Shown here: positions 22,560-34,800 of the stretch, in pieces
Layout: the number at the start of each line of letters is the position of its first letter
Numbering within the stretch: the first letter of the stretch is position 1
Assembly (NCBI GenBank): GCA_013423325.1
Contig: BLJB01000322.1
Span: 9,792 to 73,791 of the forward strand
DNA length: 64,000 nt
Source of the DNA: Usnea hakonensis
Lineage: Eukaryota; Ascomycota; Lecanoromycetes; Lecanorales; Parmeliaceae
Direction: 5' to 3'
Made by a program: the position numbers and the translations under genes
Notes under the pieces: generated by a model
Told to the model about the DNA's origin: nothing
Databases searched by the model: none
Seen by the model: only the letters and a program-made list of their open reading frames with translations

Positions 22560-25500
22560 ACGTACGCCCTTATTTGGAGGCCTATATTACGCGCTATATA
22601 TATTTAGAAGAGCCCGAACGTCACTATTTAGGGCCAATAGATCAAATCTGCGGCAAATATAGTGCGGTATCGTTTAAAGACGAGAAGCCTAAGTAGTGCT
22701 GTAATAAAGGAAGGACCGAAATCGATTACCCTGAAACTAATATCTATAAAGACGATAATAACGATTTCGGTAATAATAAGGGTACTAAAACGCGTCTAAA
22801 TAAGCCTATTAACGCGAATAAATAGGCTCTTAATAATATCCTCTACTCTACGAATCCTACTATTAGTCGTCTTACCGAAGACTATAAGGACTACCGCGAA
22901 TATAGTATTTAGTATAATAATACCGCATCTATAGCCTTATAGTAGATAACGATTAATTATCGAATAGATCCTTTTATCTATAGGGTATAGGATACAATTT
23001 CGATTTATATACCTACCCTAGTACCTCCCGAAGGCGAAAGAAGCGTATTTGGCCAGATCTATACTATAGATAGGAGTACTTAGAATTAGATAATAATACG
23101 GTATAACTCTTCCGATCGCGTTTTTACCTTATTAACTATTCTAGGTATAGCTTTTATAAGGCCACTAAGGAGTCCCTATACTACAAGATTACTACTATCC
23201 TCCGTACTATAAATCCTTATATTACTACCCTCAAAACTATATCCGATCGGCTAATAGATATACCGAATCTTCGTGGCTATAGGCTACTTTATAAGAACCC
23301 TCGATACTATAATTTAAGGACCTATAATCGCCCTACTTTAGACGAGGTCGCTATCGCTTAGGAGGGTGATCCCGATAATCTACTAAGTATACCTAAGGCG
23401 AAGGATATAGTAATCAAGGCCCGAACCGGTAATAGATTTAGTATACCGTACTAGTACCTAGCCTATATACCTCTACGTTACCCTCTTATCTTTCCTTTTG
23501 GTAAACCTTTATAGTACGGTAATATACTAAATATAGGTATTTACCTCGGTAGGAGTCTTCTTGCCTAGCGATAAAGGCCTAGTAAAACCCCTATATTAAG
23601 AGTAAGAGCTCTAGGTATAGAAGGCTCGAAACGAGTAACTCTTAAAGCTTACTATTGGTCCTCTATACCTCTTCCTCCTACTCTATTCGCTACTAATCGT
23701 ACCTAGGTATCTTATATAAACCTATACTCGCAAATTTAATCGACTCCTCTATAGCGGTAGGCTATTATAGTATTTCGTCTATAATATATAGATTACCTAC
23801 GAGAGCAGTAATCTTAACTAGATTAGAAAGAACTAAAAGACTATTTGCGCTAACTCCTATAGAGCTATTATAGACGCCTAAGCGAATAGTACTACTATCG
23901 GTACTAAGGCTAGTAAGTAACGAATCGTCCTCCCTTCCTTATACCCCGGTAGCCTATAGTATATAAAGTAGTTATATTACGATACTATTACCCTATTATC
24001 CAAATTTGGCTATCCTGACCTCTTCGCGACCTTTACCTATAATATCAAGTAATATAAGATTACTAAAAACCTCCTACCGGGTAAAAAGGCCCTCGAATAA
24101 CCGGATTTAATTACTAGGGTATTCAATATAAAGCTAAAGGCTCTTATATATAATATCCTAAAAAAGAAGGTCCTTAATAAATATACCCTATCCCCCTCCC
24201 CCGGCCTAGTAGTATAGATCTCTTAGGGGTACGTTAGCCACCGGTGGTTAGTATAGATAATAGTCCCTAGGGGTGCTTCTAGTACGGTTTAGTTCTTTAT
24301 ACGCCGTAAACCCTACCTATAAAGCCGTTATAGTACCCCTAAAAAAATCCTTTTTCTTCCTGGAAGCGAAGCTATATTAATTTTTTTCTAGTAATAGGGC
24401 TAACCCTAATATATTTTTTCGCCCGTAGGGTATACTCCGGCCTATATATATACTATTAAATTTTAAAAAAGAGGCCTACTATATACCTATATCCTTATTA
24501 TATTAACTCCTAAGGATCGATTCAAGTTAATTATCGAGGTAGATACTACTATTAGTACTAAGATCCCTAATTAGGCCCTATATCCGAATCTCTATATAAC
24601 CGTTACTAGTTCTATACTCTATAGTAACTACAGCCGTTATACCACTACTAAAATCGGTGATCTACTACTATACTAGAACTTAGAAAGAGACGAATACGGT
24701 AAGTAGTTCCTAAAGGCCTTTAATAACGAGACTATATTTAAACCGGACTTCGGATACCCCAAATACCGTCGCCGTAGGCCTACTGGGATCCCGGAGGATA
24801 ATTCCAAGTAGAATTGCTAGGTAGTACTATATAATCCATATTTGACGGCCAAATATAACGCGTATATCAACATCGAGATCTGTACGAATGTCAAGGTATA
24901 TAAATATATCTTCAAGTACGTCCACAAGGGTAGCGACCGCGCCAGTCTTTAGATCTAGGCCGATAACGGTGTAAATGGTGTAGACTAGGAGGCTGTCGAT
25001 AAGGTAGAGGAGTACCGGGAGGCACGGTAGGTAGGCTCTATAGAGGCCTATTAGAGGATCTATATATTCGAAATGCACGCGAATAAGCCTGCTATAGATA
25101 GACTGGACCTCTACCTCCCGAATAAATAAAGCGTTTAATTCGATGACGACGATACTCTCGCCTTAGTACTAGGGGAGGAGGCCGAACGGGAGACTAAATT
25201 AACGGCCTTCTTTAAGCTGAATCAGCTTTGTCGGGACTAAGTAGTACTAGGTAATCTTCTATATCCGGATATAATAAATAACTATATATAGAAAAAGGAT
25301 TCGAATCCAAAATAGTAGAAACCGCGTTAAAGAGATACCGGAACGATTAGCCGTATATATTATATTAATCCTACTATAGGCGAACTCTTCTATCTACGGT
25401 ATCTTCTACTATATATACCGAATCCTATATTATTCGAAGACCTCCTAATAGTGAATAATAACGCCCATCCTATATTCCATGTAGCATGCACGGCACGAGG

Positions 25501-27590
25501 CCTCCTCCTCTATGACTCCATGCCCGACGATACGTTGCGCGAATACTCGGCCTGGCACGGTGGGAAGCTCCTACGGGGCCTTTATATATACCTCCTACTG
25601 TATTCCGATATCGATAATACTCTGAATCTATAGAATAATTATAAAACGAGGTATATGGATCGATTTAATTTAGTAGATCGAAGTAATTTAATGCTATAGC
25701 GGGAATATTACGGCGCTAAGGCGGTAATAAAATATATAGAAATTACTTTAATGTGGTATTGCGTATTTTTGCCCGTAAAGTGATCGCCGCTAGCCGTTTA
25801 ATTACCGTTTTTAGCCGTATTTACTATATATCTCCTCCCGCAAATAAATGGAATTATATAACTAATATGGTTTTTTTCAGCCTATCCGATAACTATATCT
25901 ATAAACTATAGTACGAATATACCTCCTTTACCCTCCCTAATAATATACTAGGCTAGTAAGCTATTGCCGAAGACTTCTACCTCTATTTAATTTAGATTCG
26001 CCTCGAAGAAAATAATACTAGTACTACTAAAGACGTTAGTCTTAATACCTTCGGCCTCCTAGCTATCTAGTAGGAGTACGAATAGTATTATAACGATAGG
26101 CGCAATCGCTTACTATAGGAAGAGTATAACTATTAGATAGCTAATTAGGGTATTAACTAAGGGGTATTAAACGACGCTTAGAAGATTACTACTAACGCTA
26201 TTTATAGTATAGTTAATACTTAGAGCGGCTAGCTCTTCTTCCTAGATAGCTATAGGGGTACTAGGAAGACTATACTTTAAAATACCGTGCTTAAAAGGGT
26301 ACGCTATAATGGTAAGGTTACCCTAGCTATAGCTTCTTCGGGTATCGCCTTTATCCTCCTAAGTAGTAGGCGTACCGCTTATTCGCGGTTTAAGATTCTA
26401 CTAAATACTAATACTATATCCTCCTATACTATATCTCTTTGTTCGGATCTCGCTAAGCTATTTACTAAAGCCGAACTTATTTTCTAGGACGAGATCTCTA
26501 TATAGAATCGCTATAATATCGAGGCCGTCGACCGTATACTCCGGGACGTTTGTAAGGATGATCGATTATTCGATAGAATAGCTACTTACTTCTATAGCGA
26601 TTTCCGTTAGATCCTCCCGGTAGTTAAGGGTACTAAGTCCGGTTGTATTACCTAGTCTATATTAAGGAGGTTATATCTTTAGAGCTATATTTAGGTATTA
26701 CGCCTTATTAAAAATATAAGGCTGCGAAATCCAAATCTTACTAAATAAGGTCGTACCGATATGGAGCTGTTCGCTCAGGATCTACTAGATATAGGTAATA
26801 GTACTATACCGAGTACCGGGGGACGTGATACTACTAACTAGTATACCGGGTAGCCGAAAGAAGAAGAGGATATGATCTCTAGCCTTATTTAGACTATCTA
26901 TAAAGACCTTAGTCCTTACTAGCTACGTACCTTCTATACGGCTAGAGCTATCCTTACTACCCTTAATAAAAACGTGGCTAATATTAACCGCCAGGTCCTC
27001 GATTAGTTTCCTGGTATAAAGACCGTGTACAATAGCCGGGACGAGGTCGTTAACGAGGATAGCGCCCTACTTCCTACCGAAGTCATGAATATATTCGAAC
27101 CGGTCTTATTACTACCGTATTATTTGGAGCTAAAAAAGGACTGTCCGGTCATACTACTACGGAATTTAGAATAGAAGGCCGGCCTATATAATAGTACGCG
27201 TCTATAAGTAAGGCATATCGGTATTACTATACTCGATATATATATCCTCGATAGTGACTATAACGGTAAACGGCATTTTATACTACGAATACCTCTCGCT
27301 CCGCCTAAGTCGAATAAGTTATATATACCGTTTCGGCGATACTAGTTCCTAGTCCGCCTTATATTCGCTATAACTATTAATAAGTCCTAAGGCTAGTCTC
27401 TATAGTATATTAGTATCTCTCTATAGCCCGAGCTATTCGCCTATAGCCAATTATATATAGCCTTAAGCCGAGTTACTAGTAAGGCCGGCCTCTATATCGT
27501 ATACCTAGATATACTACCTCGGAAGTAGCCCTATCTACCTATAGCCATAGGTAAATATATTAGGAACAAGGTTATTAAGCAGGTATTACT
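22560..27590 (+). pseudogene. Helitron Rep-helicase (RepHel) relic
   Basis: A Cys-rich start (CGK...CCNKG, about 22650-22705) is followed by the helitron-like N-terminal domain (PLIFPFGKP near 23485, then GYPDLFATF near 24015). The HUH nickase motif near 24473 now reads GLLYTY, so both metal-binding His codons (24482-24484, 24488-24490) are Tyr. The tyrosine motif survives (KYIFKYVHKG, about 24903-24932). A further family segment is at 25450-25630. The PIF1 helicase begins near 26240 with a damaged Walker A (YRGTRKT), then VTLAIASSGIAFILL and a C-terminal YIALSRVTSKAGLYIVYL near 27450. Rep lies in phase 2 and helicase in phase 1; an intron ending near 25880 (TTTTTTTCAG) or a small indel could explain the shift. 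Family function is rolling-circle transposition. Confidence 0.85.
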
Positions 27591-27597
27591 ACTATAA

Positions 27598-27712
27598 GGA
27601 GGGTTAGGAGGATAAGGAGGATAAGGAGGATAAGGAGGATAAGGAGGATAAGGAGGATTAGGAAGATAAGGAGGATAAGGAGGATTAGGAGGATAAAGAG
27701 GAGTATAAATAT
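27598..27712. repeat. 9-bp minisatellite (GGAGGATAA)n
   Basis: About a dozen tandem copies of GGAGGATAA with some GGAGGATTA or GGAAGATAA variants, just after the helicase relic. On the minus strand it reads as a Tyr-Pro-Pro repeat, which is a by-product and not a gene. Confidence 0.9.
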
Positions 27713-27918
27713 AGTCTATAAGGCTACTAGATCGCAATATAGAAAGTAGCTAATTACGTCTCGTATAGACTCTCTAGTATCTACTCCTAATTTACTACTA
27801 GCATTGGTGAGAAGGCTAGATTATAGTAATATCGCATTACTACCAAATATGCGATAAAAAAAAGTAACACCAATTTCGGTATTTTTCACCAATTTCGGTG
27901 TTTTTTCGGCCTATAAAT

Positions 27919-27947
27919 CATGAAATTTTTTCATGGGCCTAAACTTG
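27919..27947 (+). other. Helitron 3' terminal hairpin and end (large copy)
   Basis: CATGAAA-TTT-TTTCATG hairpin (27919-27935), then GGCCTAAACTTG. The next base starts the second Helitron. Confidence 0.82.
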
Positions 27948-28375
27948 TCAGTATATATAAGGAGCTAAGCGCCAAGACGCTACTAATTGTATGTGGAGCC
28001 AATTAAAAACCTGGCCTTATTTCCTGTTTGGGACTCTGGGCGCTGATTAAGCACGGTGGTAGATTTCTTTCTCTAACTAAATAATTTCTAATAAACCGAA
28101 TAATTTTCTTCCCTACTAAAATAATTCTTTTATAATTTCTATAATTATATAGCTTGATTTACGCTTTTTGAAGCTGTAAAAATTATTAAAATCGGTTAAG
28201 TATACGTGCCTATATAAATTTTTAAAAGATTTACCCCCGGAGGGAGGGGGGTCTTAGGGAGTCTCCCCCTAGGAATCAAAAAAGATTAGTACTAATAAAC
28301 CCCTAAAGAACTTTCACACCAGAAATAACTTTTAAAAACCGAGTACCACGAAATTTTTTCGTGGGCCTATACTTG
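27948..28375 (+). mobile_element. Non-autonomous Helitron derivative (428 bp), tandem to the large copy
   Basis: Begins TCAGTATATATAAGGAGC, matching the first ~280-310 bp of the 6.3-kb element with many substitutions and small gaps. It ends with its own hairpin (28346-28364, CCACGAAA / TTTCGTGG) and CTATACTTG. The following base is T, so the pair as a whole sits between A (21626) and T (28376), as expected for Helitron insertion. It has no coding capacity. Near 28236-28263 it carries GGGGGGTCTTAGGGAGTCTCCCCCT, nearly identical to the minisatellite motif at about 11,460-11,490. The 3' hairpin stem differs from the large copy by paired changes that keep it base-paired. Confidence 0.85.
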
Positions 28376-28858
28376 TATAGTAAAGAAGCCTGGAATAGTA
28401 ATTAAGTTAGATCTTAATAATTTTCGACGAATTTTGCGATGAAATCTATTTAATTCAATATCTATTTTATTATTAAGTGTAATATTTAGGAATAGCGTAA
28501 GTTTTTAATATCTACCTAGGTAATTTAATAAAGTACTTAATCTAATAGTATTCTAAAGTAATTTATCTATGTGGCTGAAATGGGGGGATTCGCGAAAACT
28601 TTTGACCGAGGGGCATTTTAGTGCCTGTGGCGCCCGAAGCAAGCGCCAGATTTTGTGATTTATAATCAATTTCCCCTGGTAGGACTCTATCCTTTGAATA
28701 TCGTCGTGGGTCTGGGATTTAAATCTTGGAGAAACCGTACAAGCTCATGGACGCCCCGCATGATCATCGCACGCAGCAAACATGAATCTGGTAACGTTGA
28801 TCCAAAAATTCAAGAAGCATGGCCGCCTATGCTTTAGCTGCTCGATCGTTGGATCTCC
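28376..28858. promoter_or_regulatory. CSF1 upstream region bounded by the Helitron
   Basis: Only 483 bp separate the Helitron end from the proposed CSF1 start. AT-rich to about 28,600, then normal composition. The CSF1 core promoter must lie here unless transcription starts inside the element. No TATA box stands out. Confidence 0.5.
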
Positions 28859-31800
28859 ATGAAGGTCGATTCAATTGGTGCGTGGGATGAATGCCACGAG
28901 ACATTTGAAAGACTATTGAATTTTAGCTCATTCGCACGCTAGGGTCTTTCTCCTATGGTATATCGTCTCTTCTGTATTGTGAGTGCCCACGGTCAACCTT
29001 TCGAGAGTTGGAGTTTGACACTTTCTGCAGAGCTATATTGTTTCTCTTCTGCTTCAATCGCATCTTTGCCAGACTTGTCTCATACGGTATCAGAGCATAT
29101 AGCTGGCATCACTATCATGTCTACATCGATGTGCAGGCGCTTCAGTTTTCTTTTCTGGCAGGCCGGGCATTCTTCAAAGGCTTCCGCTACCATGGACAGA
29201 ATGAGACTATCTTAGTCAGCGATGGCTACATCACCTGGAGATATTGGTTACGTCACGTTCAAGAAGCAGACTGCAAGAGTTCGAAAGGAGGGTCAAACGC
29301 GCCTACTCCCGCAAACGATGACTCCAACACCGCAGAAGGAGGGAGTTCCAACGAAAGGGCAGAGGAGAACGGCGCACATGGAAAGTCTCGGCGGTTCCCC
29401 TGCAGAGTGCTTGTGAAAGGCCGAGGTGTAGAATGGTTCATTTACAACCGCAGTCCAGCTTATGATGCTATCCTTCAAAGTATGAAAAATCAAGAAGAAT
29501 TGGACCTTTCAAAGTCTGGTCTCTCGACCCCAGTGCCAGTAAAAAAAGACACTCCGAAATCAACTCTCAAGTATCGCAGTAGTGCCGACTCGTTCCAGAA
29601 GGAAGGCGCATTCTCATCCGTCGAGCAAAATGAAGAAAGGAAGGGCCGAGACGATGATATCGTTGCGGATTCGGATTTGAATTCGACGTCTATAGGCAGC
29701 TCTGTTGAGCAATCAACCTCAACAACTAGTGCGGTGCCAGGACTACTGGATATGCTTCCGATCAGGATTGAGTGTATTAAAGGCGCCGTTGTAATGGGAA
29801 ACCAGAACACGCGTTCCATTCTCACTGCTAAGTTTGACAGCGCTGCTGGGCAAATTGACGCTCGGAAATCTGCGGCTGTTGATCAGTACAAACAGACATT
29901 TGATTTCGACTTCTCTCATCCTGTGATCGAATTCAAGCACAACAAAGACTACGCCGAGACGCAAATGAACGAAGGAGCCAAACCGTCATTTCGGAGCAGT
30001 ATATCATTCGAGAAAGAAGCCCGATGTTTCGGACATGAAGATCGTACAAGGCGATTTGGCAACATATGGACCTCATTTCGTGATTCGATCCCTTATCATA
30101 GAGGCTTCGTCGACTCACTCACTCATCCGCGCCAAAAACAGGGAGGCCCTCACAAACCGATGGATGAAAGTGCTGGCCTCTACGGGCAGAATCGGTGGCT
30201 AGGGCTTATTCGATACCTGGATGACGACGACGACCTGGTCGAACAGGAACGTTGGAAAGCAATCGAGTATGGTGCATTCTCCACTATCGTTGACTCCCCA
30301 GAAATCTCGATGAGTATTTATTGGGATGTTCCGGGCGTGGTTTCGCACCTGGGAAGTACTCGCAATATTTCACCAGGGTTCGAGATGGACATCAATGGGG
30401 ACATTCCACCTGATTGGGCTATAGAACTGAAGGTTCGAGGAGGAACTATCAACTACGGGCCGTGGGCTGATAGACAGCGTGCGGACTTGCAGGCAGTTTT
30501 CTTCCCTACGCTTTACAAAGACGCTGTCCCCACTGCACAGCTGCGACCTGGACAGTCTCGGATTAGTACTGTCCTGAAAGTTGTACTTGAGATAGAGGAT
30601 CAGACTACGTTCCGAGTGCCAACGCGAGAAGATTCTAAAGACTGGAAATGGAAAGGACGTACAGGCGTCTCAGATGCAGCGGATGCAAGAGAAAAGAAAA
30701 CGAAAGGTCATTCTAAGTCCAGTAAAAGCAAGAAGGTGGGCCAGTCTCCCGAAACACGCCCGTTTGGCTGGCTGGATATCAAGGTCCTGCCTGACTCAAC
30801 AGTCAGTCTCGCAATTGACCTAGTAGCCAGGCCTAGTGGATACAGAAACCTCGTCGATCTAGACCTCAAAGGAGTCGAGATGTCGTCAAGCGTCAATCAC
30901 GGGCTACTCTGGCGGTCTCAGTCACAAGTCATATCCTGTGATCTTTCCAATCCTTTGGGCTGGAATGACTTGCGTCAGTGGCGCGTCGATATCAGAGACA
31001 ATGGCTTGGAGCTATTCATGCTTCGTGACCATATGTTCCTGTTGACTGACCTGATCAGCGACTGGACTTCTGGTCCCTCGGGAGAATTTCATACCTTTGC
31101 TCCATTCGAGTACTCCATTGGTTTACAGTTTGTGGATTTCAAGCTTTTCCTTAATGCTAACGACTCAAATATAATCAATAACCCGTCAGATCTCGATGAC
31201 AATACATTCGTGGTCATTAGAGGACAGAAACTGAAAGGCGATCTTGCGATTCCTTTGAACAGTTTTCGTCCAGCACGCAGTCAAGTAACCTTTGATATTG
31301 AGGCTACTGACGGAGCATTCGAGCTTCGGACCCCACAGCGCAATACACAGCACACCTACTTAGATAGTCCAGATGTGGCAACCCTGAGGGAATTTAGGAT
31401 AGATGGATCGTACAACTATTTTACTACAACGTCTCCTAATTTGACAGATGTTCTTCTCCTTAATGTGCTTGGTGTAGCGCCCCAGTTCAAACTTTACGGT
31501 TTTTTCATAAGATATCTCATGAAGATAAAGGATAACTATTTCGGCGACGACATACATTTTCGGACTCTAGAAGAGTATCAGAGCCAGATTCATATAACCG
31601 AAGAACAGAAAGCTAAAGACCAAGCTTCTGGACAACAAAGCCGTATTAGCAACGACCTGGATGTCATTGTCGGTATTTCTGCAGAGGATGCGTGTGCACT
31701 TTTCCCTGCTCAACTTTACTCATCTGAAAGGACTGTCAGGCTCGAGATGCCATCGATAGCCGCTGATCTTCGCATTACAAATTACTACATGGATCTTGCT

Positions 31801-34800
31801 GTCACAATCAGTCCTATTGCAGTCTCGCACACGTCTCTCCCACGGCTCGACCAACCCAATTCTGAAATTTGTTCTAGTACACAATTATCCGTCAATGGTC
31901 TCGAGATTTTGGGTCATCGACTGTTCGGTTTGCCTCCTACAGAACCAACGTATGTTTGCAATTGGGACTTTGACGTTGGATACGTAAGAGGTGAATGCAC
32001 CGTTGATTTCTTTCACTGCCTTAACATGGCTCTCCGATGCTTCACCTTGACGTTCGATGATGCCGAAAACGCGCTACCCCCTTCCAATCCACCGGTAGTC
32101 CACGATGTTACATTTCTGCGCGCTCGAATACAACCACTTCGCGTTGGACTTTGGATCGACCAAGCGGCCTTCCTTCTGAGTACTCAGGAGGTGAAGTTTG
32201 AGTACAATGACTGGGCTAACTCCCACTTCTCGGATCGCTTGTTCGTCCTTGTGCCAGATCTGACTCTGAGTATACTAGATGCGCATGGGGTGTCAATGGA
32301 TCGAAGACTTCAGAATAGCGTCGCCAACACTCATGCATATCTCAAAATGACATTGAAAATGAACAAAGTCAACCGCAAGCTGGACTGCAATGCGGACCGT
32401 CACTTGCAACAAAATCACATTGCGCTGCACGATTCTAGAACATGTCGAGTTCCGTGGCTCGTCCTCGGACAAGACCAACCCAGTGCTTCAGAGACACCTA
32501 GTCGACCGACAAAGTCCAGGCCACCCGCAATGACGTTTCCCTCCATGCCCGAACCATTGTCAACACCAGTTGACATAAAGGCGGATGAATCGTCTTACAC
32601 ATCAAGCCCAGGCTCGTCAACCAGAGAATTGACGCGTACAAGTTCATTCCTAAGCATGCCCTCGTCAAGACATGGCAAGGGTAATAGACGCGGTGGTGGC
32701 AACAGAAGATTGCAGCGCCAGGAAAGGCAAGTAAGACGTTCGCCTTACCGGGTCGATGAAGCGGAGGATTCTCTTACTGTCAAACACCGAGTGGACAAGG
32801 GCGCCATTTCATCCCTAGGACAACGAGACTCTCACATTTCCTCTTCAACGAAACAGAACCATTTCGGTCGCTCGGGACTACCATTCACCAGTCCCTACAG
32901 ACAACCATCATTCCCTCTCCTTTCGATACAGCCAGACATCAGCAATGTACCAATTTTGCCAAAGCACTTGCTTTCTGATACCCTCGTGAGCGATAGTAAT
33001 GCGTCGAATGTTCCTAAGCCGCATATCTCGGACCAAAAGACGGAACAGTCCAGCTACATGGTGCATTTGGGCCAGGGCATACAGACTTTCTGTACCCCTG
33101 GAGCTCTCCTGGTCATGGCCCAATTACTTTCACGCTTTCAGACTGCCGACGCTGTAGCCCTTCTAGACACCTTGCAGCTTGACGTAGTGACAGATCTCTT
33201 GAGCGCCGAAGCAAAACGTACGGAAGGTGCCCGAATTCTGGACGCCAGATTTTTCATACCTTGGGTGGGCGCGAGATTTACCAGCACGCATAACAGCAAA
33301 CCAGATTGTGTGAGGCCAAGTGAACGCTACGACGTGATCCTTGAGAAACTCGCTGTAACTGCAAGGTCCTCTCAACACTTCGTCGAGGACATGTCGTCCC
33401 CGGATCCGAAGTACTCCTTCCACATGATTCTCGATAGAATCACGTGCTCAGCAAGAGAATTTAGGAGCAACAACGCAGAGGATCAAGCCATTATAAACCT
33501 TTCTATACGGGACATAGTGGCTTGGATGTGGCACGGCACAAGCGCAGCTGCTGAATTACAATTCCATACGCTTAAGATAGAGAGCGCAAGCAGAAAAGTT
33601 GAATGCATTTCGTTGCTTGTCCAGCAGACTTTGATCCTATCTGAGGATTTCGCCCAACTTTTCAGAGATATCGAAAAGGAGGGAAAAGCGCGCGTTAGAC
33701 TTCTGGTGCTACTGCTTACTTCTGAAGGCAAAGATGTCCCGGATCCTCCATTCCTGACCAGGGTTTCATATGTATTGCGCAGTGCCTCCTACCATCTCAG
33801 GACCAGTGACTCTTGGAAAATGATGTCTCGTCTTCGTTACATATACTGCTGTTTGCCAGCTCATTCTCGGGAGAAAGTTCACGCACGATGTATTCATGAA
33901 GTGGCTACATGTCCGGAGGATGCTGGAAGTCGGGTCATCGCAAGCTTCGATCACTGGCGTACGTGGGACTTGGCGCACGTACGTTCAAGTCTCTTGATGC
34001 AAAGAGTGTTCGGTGAACTATTAATTCCACCTACAAGAGATATCCAAAAGCCAGTGCCTACCAAAGCCACTCTTCGGGCAGGAGCTATCCAAATCATTGT
34101 AGAGCCGGGCCGGAGTCAAAATGAAGTGGCCATCGAAGAACTCACCATCAGTGTTGCTTTACACCAATCCAGTATATCAGAAGGTGTCTTTTCCAACTTG
34201 CAGCCACCTGCTCCGACGATGTCAACTATGCAAGTACACTATTCAAGGCTCGCCGTCCATCTACACTGGGCGTTGTTGGACATGGTTGAGGACGTAATCA
34301 AAATCATTCATGACACACAAAGCCCATCTCGGAATACCACAAGCAGCCTTGGAACCGCTCCTCATTTCAGCCTCCAAGAGTGTTGCATGCACATTGCAGT
34401 GTCTTCTGATGTCAGCATTCTTACTGTTGATTCAAAAAATCTAGAACTAGATTCGCTCTGCCAAGGCCTCCGCATCTCCATCATCTTCTTGAACGAGAGC
34501 GCTTGCTCGACGAGCTCGCTATCAAGTGTCCTTGTGGATGCCGAAGTAGCGACCTCGGAGATCCGGCATCGGTCTGCAAGCCTGACTCTATACAAGCTGC
34601 AACGACCCAGAGTCTTTGGCTCGAAAAGTGACGCAATGATTAGATCTGCCGAGAAACCATGGACGTTTGTTGGCTCCGGCAAAGACGTGTCTCTTTCAAT
34701 TCTGGGAAATCCATTAGAGTTGATTGAAGTTATTAACAGCGTCATGGAACACGAAGTGGCGCACATCAACAAATGGGCGCAATCTATACGATTTAACGGT

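Larger units (their letters stand above)
21627..27947 (+). mobile_element. Autonomous Helitron (6.3 kb), RIP-inactivated
   Basis: The 5' end is TCAGTATATATAAGG, with the canonical TC, preceded by A. The 3' end is ACTTG preceded by a hairpin (27919-27935, CATGAAA / TTTCATG) exactly 12 nt from the end, the layout expected for Helitrons. The interior encodes, in order, a Cys-containing N-terminal region, a RepHel replication-initiator domain and a PIF1-type helicase. Stops at former Gln/Trp codons and His-to-Tyr changes follow the RIP pattern, although short windows escaped. The terminal CTTG departs slightly from the usual CTRR. The same 5' and 3' ends recur in the adjoining small element, which fixes the boundaries independently. 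Confidence 0.88.

Noticed and set aside
27531..27737. Minus-strand Tyr-Pro-Pro repeat protein
   Set aside because: It is the reverse reading of the GGAGGATAA minisatellite inside the Helitron, with no start context or flanking domain.
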